A stretch of DNA of 64,000 nucleotides from Nannobrachium achirus (Eukaryota > Chordata > Actinopteri > Myctophiformes > Myctophidae), in the NCBI GenBank assembly GCA_963921795.1, contig OY997651.1, positions 44,281,828 to 44,345,827 of the forward strand, written 5' to 3'. Positions 47,000 through 57,037 of this stretch are shown piece after piece; position 1 is the first letter of the stretch, and the number at the start of each line of letters is the position of its first letter. Both the position numbers and the translations under genes were made by a program. The notes under the pieces were generated by a model, which searched no databases, was not told the DNA's origin, and saw only the letters and a program-made list of their open reading frames with translations.

Positions 47000-48700
47000 G
47001 GAACCACAGTGTCATGCGTGACCTACAGACAGATATACGAGGACAAGATAGATGTGCCTGTTTTCATAGTAAACTTGCGACCTACGGTCGCAACCAGTTA
47101 CATTCTCAAACCTATCTGGGACCTCCCAGAGGTTTTCAAACTCTTTCGAGGTTTTTTCAAAAATGTTCAAAAATAACATCATTAATAAGCTTGCAGAGCG
47201 GCATGAAGTGACACACTTTGTGCTTTTATATCTAGAACATAACCTGTACCCTACGGGAAAATTCCTTCGAGACCTTAGTGTCAACCGATAGCTAACATCT
47301 AAAATGACACCGGTGCTATTCTGGTTTTAACATTTTGGTCCTGTGTCATTAGCCATGTGAACACACACACATTCTTCTAACCATTATTCCGTCCAACACT
47401 GTGCCTCTGATTGCGGTTAAATCGGGAAACAATGTGGCCGTGATTTGATCCACTTACCATCTGATTGGTGCCAGCTGGGGTTGTTACAAGATCATGACTT
47501 TCCACTTGACGATTCGTTGTCAAACTAAACATTATCTGATGATTACCCTTGTCAAACCTGACTTCAAATGTAGCTTCTTAATTGTAGCCAAAGAAACATG
47601 CCCTTTGAGGCTGAACCTCAAACCAGTGTGTAGGCGGTGCAGTTTACCAAACACGTTTAAAAAGTGAAACTGCAGTTTGTGTGACTTAACTGTTACTCTT
47701 AGAAGATGTGTGAAAAAGTGTACATTATTATAGTATGTAGACACCCACATAAATGCCATGTCAACTTAATTTCATTGTAATTAACAGTTTTACTGCCAGA
47801 TTTATTATTTATTTATTGGGGCTGGTGCCAGCAAAAAGCGGCTTACCTTTGCAATGTTATAGCAAAAGATCTATTGATTATTTCCAAACGATTTTTTTTT
47901 CATTGGACCTATTATATGTGTACTTTAGCCAAGCTGGCGGCAGGGGGAAGCCTTATGCAAGGAATGGATGTGAAATGGCCCTCCCCTCTTTCCGTTGTTC
48001 AGAGCATAGAAATGCATAATCTATCCATAGAAATGCATAATCAGGTCCACAGAGAACAGCCAGGAAGTGAATTGGACATCATTGATGTTTACGTGTAGTG
48101 GAGATTTGAAAGCAGCATTACGGGAGATGTTTTTTTTTACTGTACACACCCGCGCGACCTCTCATCAGCTTACAGTCATCAGACAAGGTAAAAGAACGGC
48201 CGTTCGTATTGGCAACGCGCCGCTGTCAAAATTGGGGCGAACGGGAACGTCCGAAGCAGTAAAAGAGTTAAGATTAATTAAGAAGAAATTAGTACATTTT
48301 TAATGACAGATTTCGCTTCTACAGTATGCTCCTGAACTTCACATGAAAACAAGGCATCGCCTATACAGAAACAATTATAGTGAGTCGGCAGCTATTTCGC
48401 GACCGGCACATCTTTGTTTGATGAGACCCGTTCCATACTGCTCATTATCATCACAGGCAGATAGCCATTTCGACCAATCAGATGGCTTCGTTGGAACTAC
48501 CTGTTGTATAATATCAAACAGTCACTTGTTACCTCATAGCAGGCACAGGGCTCCGACTGTTGGCTACTGTAGCTCACCATCAAACAGCACTCTTCCCTTG
48601 TAACAAATTTGCCAGTAGCCCGATTTACAGTGATCTAATTACCAAGTAACTACCATCTGTTACTGTCTGCAGTCTGCACGAAAAGAAAGAAGAAAGAAAC
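47000..48700. other. unassigned, relatively repeat-poor stretch
   Basis: I recognise no repeat ends or exon structure. A 78-codon frame at 48067-48303 is slightly basic at its C-terminal half (VKELRLIKKKL) but has no known motif and no gene context. Confidence 0.3.
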
Positions 48701-48714
48701 TGAAAAAACAGGGT

Positions 48715-48985
48715 TGATTCCGTAATATAATACAATATTCTCCATCTTAAAACAATGTGGGAAATGGTTATTAATGATGGGGATGATAGCGAGTTGCAAA
48801 TGATATCCCATGAATTAGAATTTCTATCATTTTAACTGTAGGCTACATTCTGAACGGATGTTTGAGGCGAAATAAAACAGCCATTTCTGCCACTGAATGC
48901 TCAGCGTTCCAGCTGGATTAATATACTAATTAAAATCTGGAGCTCTCCATCAGTAAACTGCTTAATTATTTTGTGCATAAAGAAA
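48715..48985. promoter_or_regulatory. AT-rich conserved-noncoding-like block
   Basis: Non-repetitive with GGTTATTAATGATGG, CATGAATTAGAATT, GGATTAATATACTAATTA and CTTAATTATTTTG, that is, many TAAT cores, and no reading frame. A candidate developmental enhancer by texture only. Confidence 0.25.
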
Positions 48986-49041
48986 CGGTGACTCACAGAA
49001 CGAGGAAGAAAAAAAATGCTAAATTAACTTGCACCTGAGAT

Positions 49042-49150
<109 letters not shown>

Positions 49151-49155
49151 ACGCA

Positions 49156-49577
49156 CAGTGGTGGAAAGTAATTATGTATATATATTTACTCAAGTACTGT
49201 CTTTTTTTTCTTTCTTACAATTGTGAGGTACTTTGTAGATTTTGATTATTATTACAAAACATACATTGAAACTTCAACCCTATTTAAAGTTCTGCTATTT
49301 GTAAATAGCCTATCTACAAGCTCACATCGTGCCATGATGTGATGAGTTGTTAGCTTGTAGATCTGCTATTATAATTATTATAATTAATACATTTTAGACA
49401 ACTGTGAAACAGGACGTTTTGCATAATGATTGCTTTTACTTTTCTTACATTAAGTATATTTTGATGCCAATACTTTTTTACTTTTACTCAAGTAAATTCT
49501 TAATACAGGACTTTTAGCCTACTTATAACAGTCTGCATGGCAGTGGTGATACTTTTACTTGTTTTTCAACAATGTGA
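49156..49577 (+). mobile_element. CAGTGGTG-type hAT element with HP module
   Basis: It starts CAGTGGTGGAAAGTAATTAT. The interior has GAGGTACTTTG and TTTTACTCAAGTAAATTC. The HP module is at 49304-49372 with a diverged core (CACATCGTGCCATGATGTGA). The right terminus is unclear and merges into the minisatellite. Confidence 0.78.
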
Positions 49578-49581
49578 GTAC

Positions 49582-50283
49582 TTGTTGCTCTGTACCCACT
49601 GAGTCCACTCTAACTGGTATTGTTGCTCTGTACCCAGTGAGTCCACTCTAACTGGTATTGTTGCTCCATGCCCAGTGACTCCACTCTAACTGGTATTGTT
49701 GCTCTGTACCCACTGAGTCCACTCTAACTGGTATTGTTGCTCTGTGCCCAGTGAGTCCACTCTAACTGGTATTGTTGCTCTGTACCCAGTGAGTCCACTC
49801 TAACTAGTATTGTTGCTCTGTGCCCAGTGAGTCCACTCTAACTAGTATTGTTGCTCTGTACCCAGTGAGTCCACTCTAACTGGTATTGTTGCTCTGTACC
49901 CAGTGAGTCCACTCTAACTGGTATTGTTGCTCCATGCCCAGTGACTCCACTCTAACTGGTATTGTTGCTCTGTACCCACTGAGTCCACTCTAACTGGTAT
50001 TGTTGCTCTGTGCCCAGTGAGTCCACTCTAACTGGTATTGTTGCTCTGTACCCAGTGAGTCCACTCTAACTAGTATTGTTGCTCTGTGCCCAGTGAGTCC
50101 ACTCTAACTAGTATTGTTGCTCTGTACCCAGTGAGTCCACTCTAACTGGTATTGTTGCTCTGTACCCAGTGAGTCCACTCTAACTGGTATTGTTGCTCTG
50201 TACCCAGTGAGTCCACTCTAACTGGTATTGTTGCTCTGTACCCAGTAAGTCCACTCTAACTGGTATTGTTGCTCCGTGCCCAG
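49582..50283. repeat. 38-bp minisatellite with seven-unit higher-order period
   Basis: The unit is TGTTGCTCTGTACCCAGTGA followed by GTCCACTCTAACTGGTAT. About 18 units lie here and about three more at 50572-50690. The diagnostic variant TTGCTCCATG plus GTGACTCC occurs at 49661 and again 266 bp (7 x 38) later at 49927, with matching variant order on both sides. A seven-unit block has therefore been duplicated. Confidence 0.93.
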
Positions 50284-50571
50284 CAGTGGCGTCAGTTCAG
50301 CAAAAGCTAGGGTATGGCAAAGTTGGGAGTCCTCATGGAAAAGAGGCATTACATTTTGTATAACACAGTTCTATTGTGAGAATAGCATGTAGATCGTCTA
50401 TTTTCACAATGTCTGAAAAAAACGAGTTTTGTCCGTTTTTTTACACAGGTTTCTACGGTTTCTTGGGCTGTTTTGGCAGCCTGGAATGGTTGTTCAAGTG
50501 CAGCTTAACTTAGCATGTTAGTAAACGTGCCACAATTAACAATAATGCATTGCAACCGTGCAGCTGACCTG
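50284..50571. mobile_element. hAT insertion (family of 7029) using an alternative right end
   Basis: The left end is CAGTGGCGTCAGTTCAGC, the canonical end. The element is complementary to the 7029 family (CACAATTAACAATAATGCAT) but stops at GTGCAGCTGACCTG, well before the usual other end. GTGCCCAG is duplicated exactly at 50276-50283 and 50572-50579, interrupting a minisatellite unit. A compact HP remnant (AATAGCATGTAGATCGTCTATT) lies at about 50384-50405. Confidence 0.85.
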
Positions 50572-50690
50572 GTGCCCAGTGATTCTACTCTAACTGGTAT
50601 TGTTGCTCCGTGCCCAGCCCAGTGAGTCCACTCTAACTGGTATTGTTGCCCCGTGCCCAGTGAGTCCACTCTAACTGGTATTGTTGCTGC
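50572..50690. repeat. minisatellite continuation
   Basis: Three further, slightly diverged 38-bp units after the hAT insertion, one with a five-base CAGCC duplication (GTGCCCAGCCCAGTGAG). Confidence 0.92.
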
Positions 50691-50699
50691 GGTGTGTCT

Positions 50700-50990
50700 T
50701 GGAGTGTCCAACAGAACTCTTGGCTTCGCGGGGCTCCATGTGGTGAGAGCAGGGCCCGCGGCCTAATGTTCCCGCTGGCCCAGGTTGCAGATAGAGCAGC
50801 TCGGGCCAAAAGGAGAGGGATAGAGATGGAGTGAACAACATGGTCCAGCTGCGGACACACAACTCTGGCATTGGCCAGGCCTGGGTCCGTCGTTTTGGAC
50901 CTGCCTCTGCATGCTGCCGGTACACTGTGACCCCTGCGCTACACCTGCACTCAGTCAGCCGCGAGTGATGGATGACTGTTGGCCCCCACA
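50700..50990. other. unassigned GC-moderate stretch
   Basis: No repeat ends or exon pattern. The long reverse-strand frame crossing 50671-51162 runs through the minisatellite and a CA tract and is not credible. Confidence 0.3.
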
Positions 50991-50991
50991 C

Positions 50992-51076
50992 ATGCACGCA
51001 CACACGTATGCATGCACACACACGCACACACAAGCACGCATGCACACACACGTACGCACACACGCACGCACGCACA

Positions 51077-51143
<67 letters not shown>

Positions 51144-51185
51144 CACACACGTGCATACACACTCAGATGCACATACGCACGCACA
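50992..51185. repeat. CACGCACA-type and (CA)n microsatellite
   Basis: Mixed GCACGCA sequence, a CA run at about 51079-51142, then further ACACGTGCATACA. Confidence 0.95.
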
Positions 51186-51224
51186 TATTTGTTCAAAAGG
51201 TGAACATGCACGCAAATGCACACT

Positions 51225-51577
51225 CAGTGGTGGAAAAAGTACTCAAATGTTTTACTTAAGTAAAAGTATCAATACTGCAATATAGAAATACTCTGTTAGG
51301 GTGCCCTCGGACCAAAATACCTGTGAGAGTGGAATCCGCATTCCGCCAATGTATTTCAATGAGAGTGAAGCGTTTTTTTGCAGAAATCCTCTGCTGGCAT
51401 GAAACCGCGTCACTCTCATTGAAATGCATTGGCAGAACACGGATTCCACTCTCATAGGTATTTTGGTGTGAGGGCACCCTTACAAGTAAAAGTCTGGAAT
51501 TCTAAATGTACAAAAGTATTGGCATCAAAATATACTAAATTACTTAAGTAAATCTACTTAGTTACTTTACACCACTG
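51225..51577. mobile_element. CAGTGGTG-type hAT with 8-bp duplication, interrupted by a MITE
   Basis: Ends CAGTGGTGGAAAAAGTACTC and GTTACTTTACACCACTG. TGCACACT is duplicated at 51217-51224 and 51578-51585. A Harbinger-like foldback (51299-51479) sits inside. There is no HP module. Confidence 0.92.
51299..51479. mobile_element. Harbinger-like foldback MITE
   Basis: GGGTGCCCTCGGACCAAAAT and ATTTTGGTGTGAGGGCACCC are inverse ends with TTA on both sides (51296-51298, 51480-51482). The inner arms GAGAGTGGAATCCG and TTTCAATGAGAGTG also fold. Confidence 0.9.
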
Positions 51578-51589
51578 TGCACACTTGCA

Positions 51590-51990
51590 ATGGCACAGGT
51601 GAATGAATTAGTCCTTGCGTGCATGCACGCAGAAGTACACACACACACACACGCACACTCAAAAGCCCATTCCCAGAGTCATTATGCTACAACATGCCTA
51701 CCAGCTGGCCCCGTTGGCTCAACATCAGCTTTCGTCCGGCGGTGATCCTCATGCAACGCATGGATTCCTTGTTTCGCTCTGATTCCACTGCTGCCACTTT
51801 GATCCCATCAGCCTGCCTGACCCCGGACAACAGAAAAGACCCCCATTCACCTCCCGCTATTGTTTTACCACCCGCCGTCGATCCGTGTTTCACTGGTCTC
51901 CGTTCCGCATCTTTAGCCTAACCGCAGACCCGGGGCCGCTCCCCTTGGGCCGTAACCCTCGCGACCTTGGCCACGATGAGCTATGCATTC
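51590..51990. other. unassigned stretch
   Basis: The 100-codon frame 51619-51921 (for example SACLTPDNRKDPHSPPAIVL) has no recognisable domain or gene context. The sequence GGGCCGNNNCNCNTTGGGCCG...TGCATTCCAG near 51930-51993 recurs at 52878-52919, flanking the next element. Confidence 0.3.
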
Positions 51991-51993
51991 CAG

Positions 51994-52870
51994 CAGGCAC
52001 GTGCACAGTGCACACATAGACATTAAAGGGGCTTGAGCCCCTGCCCTTTTATCCGTCTGTAAAAAGTGCCCTCTCTCCAGACCATGAATGCAGTTTTTAC
52101 TATGGTGAAAGAAATGCTAACTTTCAATGCCATACCTGCAGGCGGCATTCAAGAGAATTGCCTTGTCCAAACTCTCTTGAACTTGAATGCATTATCTTGT
52201 GTTGAAAGAATTGCCTTCTCTGTGTAGAAATCCATGCCGTTACGCCACATCTCCATTATTCACTTGATTATGCTTAGTTCAATTCAATTCAATTCAATTC
52301 AAAGGAGCTTTATTGGCATGAGAAAACATACGTTTACATTGCCAAAGCAAGTATCACAAATACAATAAAAACATTTGAAAATGGGGAACATATACAGTTG
52401 GAGGGGGTACAGCATTGTGTAAACAGAGCTATGTCGTATTGTGACATTTTATATATATGCAGGGTACAAATAGCAGCATTATTTTCCTCAAAATGCATTT
52501 AAAGGTATCAGCTCTGTTTCATACTGTATGTGCTGTAGGTCTAGTTGTCTATCCATGGTTTGTAGTCCTTAGGGTGGTTGTGTTTCTAGCCCTCTTTTGT
52601 CACAACAGTTCACAAATCTTGCTGCTGTGTTCGCGCATTGTTGTATTTCATTGGTCGAGTTTTCAAATTCACTTTGGGTGTGTGTAATCTGTGGGAAGTA
52701 TGTGTCTCTGATGTCTTGGTATAGTTCATTGTGGTATCACGCAGCAAAAATGACGACCTCGAAGCTCACAACGCGTTGCAGCGTCTGCTATTTTAGATAT
52801 TTTCACCAAAAGGCCCTTTTAGAGATTTCAGCCCCTGCCTCTCTAAAATTCTCTGGCCGTTCCTGCTAAC
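51994..52870. mobile_element. second copy of the 7979 repeat, interrupted by a LINE
   Basis: CAGGCACGTGCACAGTGCAC and CTCTCCAGACCATGAATGCA match 7979-8392. The right part TTTCAGCCCCTGCCTCTCTAA lies at 52828-52848. A degraded HP (CGAAGCTCACAACGCGTTGC then GTCTGCTATTTTAG) is at 52757-52796. A LINE fragment occupies the middle. Confidence 0.75.
52275..52740 (-). pseudogene. LINE 3' fragment with (TTGAA)n tail, reverse strand
   Basis: The left boundary is a TTCAA tandem run (52277-52302), the 3' tail of a reverse-strand non-LTR element, followed by GGAGCTTTATTGGCATGA. On the reverse strand, 52572-52727 reads DIRDTYFPQITHTQ, then NTAARFVNCC and stops. This resembles the C-terminus of fish LINE polymerase ORFs (from memory). 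The rest is 3' UTR-like and the 5' part is missing. Confidence 0.65.
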
Positions 52871-52884
52871 CACAGCCCGGGCCG

Positions 52885-53345
52885 TTTCTCTTTGGGCCGG
52901 AATGAGCTTTGCATTCCAGTATTGTCATTGTGAGAGCGGCGCCGGTGTACTTATGCAAACAACCTTCTCCTCTTCCCCAAGTTCGCTCCCGCGGGCTACA
53001 CTCCCGAAACACGTGCTCCGAAACGTGCGCGCGTGTCTGCTGCGTGCCTCCCTCGCTGTTTGCATCTGTTGCGCTTCGCGGCCGCGCGGCTATAGCTGTG
53101 CGTAGCCGGCTGTGTTGTCGTGTCGGAGTTTCGAGACTAATGAGGCTTTCCCTCCACACTCGGTGGACATCAAAACATACCTCGGCGCGGCGAGACGAGA
53201 CAGATGCCGCTGACGGATCCACTGAGCTGATTGGAAGACACAGGTAGCTTGGCACAGGTGCCGGGCGATAAGCAGCGCCGGGGCCAGCCGGCTGTCAGCG
53301 TGACGCCGGCGGCTCCATCCAGCCGAGTCTTTCCTCTGTTCTCTC
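52885..53345. promoter_or_regulatory. CpG-rich island-like block
   Basis: High CpG density over about 450 bp (CGCTCCCGCGGG, TGCGCTTCGCGGCCGCGCGG, CCTCGGCGCGGCGAGACGAG). It is non-repetitive, in contrast to its surroundings. Frames on both strands are open simply because GC is high; none shows a domain. It may be an unmethylated island or a promoter/first exon of a gene outside my recognition. A C/T-rich tail follows at 53330-53365. Confidence 0.4.
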
Positions 53346-53496
53346 ACTCTCTCACTCTGTGTCCCTTCTCTGAAGATGACACGGCGCTTTCCGCTCTGCT
53401 CAAAGTCTGTGTAACGTGGGGAGTTTTTTTTTTTCTGTTTTTTTGGTTTTTCGTAGCACATCTCAGGTGTTTTTTTTCCTCTTCTTTTTCTTAACC

Positions 53497-53950
53497 CATT
53501 AAGACCTGAGGCCGATTCTACAAAATGTCTTTTAAATCGTTCTTGAGGTTTTTTGAAAAACTTTGTTTAAATGTTTTTATGATCAGTGGTTTTTCATACT
53601 TTGTATGTCAAAGACCCCCAAGATTATATGTATTTGGCCGCGGAACCCCATCTCAAAAGATGTTGTTTTGGAAAATAGCAGATCTACAAGCTCATAGCGC
53701 GGCAATCGGTGCCACGCTATGAGCTTGTATATCTGATATTTTTTAATGGCTAAATGTAGCAGAGTGACTCACTACCTCGTCCTGATGCCCTCAAAAGTCT
53801 AACACCTCCCCCGGTCCCTTTGGTCAAGTGGTTAAGATATTAGACTTACACATGGGAGACCCGGGTTCGAAACCCGGGTGTATAAAACAACGGATAAAGT
53901 GGTTAAAATCTAAAGCGATATGGATGCTTTCCAGCTCTAAACGGGATAAT
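53497..53950. mobile_element. TTAA-flanked HP element containing a tRNA-like insert
   Basis: TTAA precedes CCCATTAAGACCTGAGGCC. The right side CAGCTCTAAACGGGATAAT is a degraded inverse end. The HP module is at 53672-53745 (core GCGCGGCAATCGGTGCCACGC). AAAGTGGTTAAAATCTAAAGC on the right side aligns with 14345-14364. Sequence 53760-53893 is extra relative to that copy. Confidence 0.7.
53815..53884 (+). tRNA. tRNA-like sequence, probably a pseudo-tRNA or SINE head
   Basis: TGGTCAAGTGGTTAAGATAT fits a tRNA D-arm/A-box. ACCCGGGTTCGAAACCCGGGT forms a perfect T-arm with the 7-base TTCGAAA loop. The anticodon stem pairs poorly and the acceptor ends (TCCCTTT and GTATAAA) do not pair, so it is unlikely to be a working tRNA. 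No SINE body follows. Confidence 0.4.
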
Positions 53951-53959
53951 TTTGCGATG

Positions 53960-54160
53960 TTTTGATTCCCATTTCCCGCTTTCATGTTGGCCGTTGAACG
54001 CTCGACGTTCGTAGCGTTTACTTTGCGTGTACGAAAACGTGCGTTCTATCCCGGCGAGAGGCGTCGTCCCGCCTCGCATTTTGAAACGACACGCGATGCA
54101 TCATGCAGAGCTAGGATTCCGATTCAACACGAGTGATTAAGGGAAAGAGGCACATTTTAA
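53960..54160. other. CpG-containing unique stretch
   Basis: GAACGCTCGACGTTCG, CCGGCGAGAGGCGTCG and similar. No repeat ends. It might be a conserved or regulatory segment. Confidence 0.22.
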
Positions 54161-54164
54161 TTAA

Positions 54165-54751
54165 ACCCATTTAGGCCTAGAATTATTGAATGCTTTAACC
54201 AGTGAAAAATAGCAGATATACAAGCTCACAGCGCGGCACCGAGTGCCGCCCTGTGAGCTTGTAGATCTGCTATTTTTGAAAAAGTCGTGAAAATGTGTGC
54301 AAATCTTTGAATATATGTATTTTCAAAGCGAACGTTTGTAACTCAAATTCTGCTTCTGGGGGTGGTCCCTGGAACTAGATATTTTGAGATGGGGGTCCGT
54401 GGCCAAATAGATATCAGTTTGGGGGTCCTTCAAATGAAAAGGTTTGAGAACCACTGACATAGTAGTCTCAAGAACAGACTAACTGAGCTCCAGTTAAGTG
54501 AAAAGGACCTTTTCTTTGACGATGGCTGGCCAGATTGCTGACATACTGTATAGAAACAAAGCTTTTTCAAAAAACCTTAGAAGGATTCAAAAGACACTTA
54601 TAGAATCGGGTCGCGATTTTTCAAAAATAGCAGATCTACAAGCTTGCAGCGCGGCACTTGGTGCCGCGCTGTGAGCTTGTATATCTGCTATTTTTCAATA
54701 GTTAAAGCATAAAATAATGATTCACAATAATGTGCACCCGTTCCACATGGG
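54165..54751. mobile_element. TTAA-flanked HP element, most complete copy
   Basis: TTAA (54161-54164) precedes ACCCATTTAGGCCTAG, and CCACATGGG precedes TTAA (54752-54755). HP modules are at 54205-54285 and 54630-54708, each a few tens of bases inside an end. Between them is a CAGTGGTTCTCAAAC-like hAT remnant (GAGAACCACTG at 54449). The TTAA duplication and CCC start fit piggyBac-type elements. A shared interior (GACGATGGCTGGCCAGATTG) links it to the inverted copy at 59157-59693. Confidence 0.82.
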
Positions 54752-54779
54752 TTAAAGTCGGACATTTGGGTGCGATAAA

Positions 54780-55010
54780 CGGAGGCGTCGATTCATCATC
54801 TCCTCCATCAATTAGCAGGCAGGAGATGGAGAGGAGGCTGGCCCCGCCGCACCTCCTGCTGCAGATCCGCTAACTGGCAGAAATGATGTAGAATTAATGT
54901 GAGGATTTAATTGATTAGCCCGGTCTACAATCTGCACATTGTGCTTTTTGGACGGCTGACAAGAGTCATGGAGTGGGAGAAAGTTTTCATAGGATAATGA
55001 TTTGTATATA
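54780..55010. promoter_or_regulatory. conserved-noncoding-like block
   Basis: Non-repetitive, with GGCAGGAGATGGAGAGG, CACCTCCTGCTGCAGATCC and GATTTAATTGATTAGCCC. It lies between transposons with no reading frame. Candidate regulatory DNA by texture only. Confidence 0.22.
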
Positions 55011-55147
55011 TTTGTTATGCCTATAGCACAGGAGTTATCTGTATTCTGAATGGTATAGGCCTATGTCTCCTCAAGTAGTCTATCCCCTCAAAAGTAGATC
55101 GATCGCATCTCATGCTGCATGACAGGACAAAAGAAGCACATGCGATG

Positions 55148-55722
55148 TAGCCTAGTTCCACACCCTAGCCAACATTTTGTTTTGGCGATTCAGAGGTCTG
55201 GAAGTGCTCTCATTGAAGAGGTTTTCCTCGCTTGGAAATCCGTACGTCGAATCAGCGTCGCTTCAACTCGATGATGTCGGGGCTTGTGAGCAGCGTGGGT
55301 GGGATTTTCATTTTCCTAGAACTCATGTGCGATTCCAGGTAACCCAGCGCCGCCGCCGGACTGTACCGCACATTCTCAAACATAAACATCGTGTCGCCCG
55401 CCGCGGTAACATGCAATCGTATCGATCTCACTATGAAACATCAGTAGCAGACATGTTATGTTGTGCTTGATTACTAGTTCGTAGCGCTCCTATTCTGCCT
55501 GTTTCTTTGGTTAGCAAGTACTGTAGCAAGCAACTGCCTAGCCACTATAGCCAGCCACGTAACAGTACTACGTCATCTGCTTTGCTACTGTTGTGATTGA
55601 ACCAATCGCAGAAGACTGCCTCTTTGGCAACGCCCATCCCAGAAACTGTTGTGGGTGAAAGCACGTTCAGACTGAATAATGGAGTGAAACGAAATGTCAA
55701 TTCAGGCTGAGTGTCAAGGCTA
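55148..55722. mobile_element. MULE-like element, copy 1, 9-bp duplication
   Basis: It begins TAGCCTAGTTCCACACC and ends GAGTGTCAAGGCTA. CATGCGATG is duplicated at 55139-55147 and 55723-55731. The flanks (55011-55147 and 55732 on) align with 61027-61172, which lacks the element, giving a related unoccupied site. Nine-base duplications are typical of Mutator-like elements. The 97-codon frame inside (55177-55470) recurs, decayed, in copy 2; it may be noncoding. Confidence 0.88.
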
Positions 55723-55731
55723 CATGCGATG

Positions 55732-56920
55732 CCTGATGATTATGAATTTAAATAAAAAATGTGAAATGACATGAAGTGGGTGACAGTTGGGTTGTGGTTG
55801 CATGCACTAAGCATCTGTTGTTCTTATGAGGCACTTTTGTTCTTATAAGTCATATACTAAAGTTTACAATTTCTATTTGGGCAAATTCGACACAATGCCA
55901 GCCAGGAGAAGCCCTGTGATGGCACCATGAACCTTCCAGTTCCCAGACTGTCCCCGGCTCTACCTCCTGAATAATAATAATAATCTGAATATATGAGGAA
56001 GGTACTGTACTGTATAGTGCACGCACATCCCTGGTCTAGGTGCAAGACAAGCAAAAGTTTCATAAGTAAATAATAGAGTGTGCAGACTGGTGATCCTGGA
56101 AAAAGCTCTGCTGTATTTTAATGCAAAGTCAACATTTCAGGACATACAGTATACATAATACAGTATGTACATATACAGTATATGTCTGGAGTACTGCTGT
56201 CTGCTGAAGACCTGAATAGATCAGACTCTATTTTTCTTAATCATAATCGGAATATAACCAAATATAATCACAAGGCCATTAAAAAATATGCAACATGGTA
56301 GACAATTCTTACATATTTGTATCTTGACTTAGTGGACTGATTGTCAATTGGCCCCAATCTCCGGACCTGCAACTAATCCCTGACACAAGAGTGAGCATCG
56401 CTCTTCAACACAGCGAGCGAAACAACAACGGCACGAGCCCCACAGTATCTTTTAGAAATTACGAAGGACAAATTGTACGACATGCATTCAGACAGTAATC
56501 TCTATTTGCAAAATGTGCACTTGTGTACTATTCCATTAGCGCTTGCCTTCCACGCCTTCGCGACAATAGATATGCTCCCCCGTTGACGGCTAATGTGCTT
56601 GCTGCAAATATGCAAATATTCAAGGAGAGGGGGAAAAAAGCGACGTACTGTATCAACCTGAAGGCATCAGGACTTCATCATGCAAGACGAGATAGGTGTG
56701 CGCGTGTGTGCTGTGCGTGCGTGTGAGCGTGCGCGCCTCCAATATTATTTGTATGCATATAGTGATGTGAAGAAGACTTGTGTGGGTGGAGGATAGACAG
56801 AGAGAGTGAGCAGAGTGGAGGGTGGAGTAGTGACTGCGGAGGAGAGGAGAGGTGGGGACGGTCAACGCAGACTGCGTGGGCGGAGGAGAGGATAACAGGC
56901 CTTTCTTCTCTCTACGGAGT
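55732..56920. other. unassigned stretch between two MULE-like copies
   Basis: Contains repeated TACAGTATA words near 56150-56180, a small GT/GC-rich stretch (56695-56735) and GA-rich DNA from 56795. No gene is recognised. Confidence 0.35.
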
Positions 56921-56922
56921 TG

Positions 56923-56968
56923 GAGGAGAGGAGAGGAGAGGAGAGGAGAGGAGAGGAGAGGAGAGGGT
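56923..56968. repeat. (GAGGA)n microsatellite
   Basis: About nine tandem AGGAG pentamers. Confidence 0.95.
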
Positions 56969-57037
56969 GGCTCCTTCACCAATCATTAGCGTTAGGACCC
57001 TAATTTTGGGCGGGGCGGACAGATTGGCACAAGTCAC

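Noticed and set aside
51619-51921. 100-codon frame with Pro/Ser-rich end
   Set aside because: No domain, no splice context and no support beyond length.
55177-55470. 97-codon basic frame in MULE-like copy 1
   Set aside because: Copy 2 does not preserve the frame and the element is only 575 bp. It is not a transposase; kept as noncoding.
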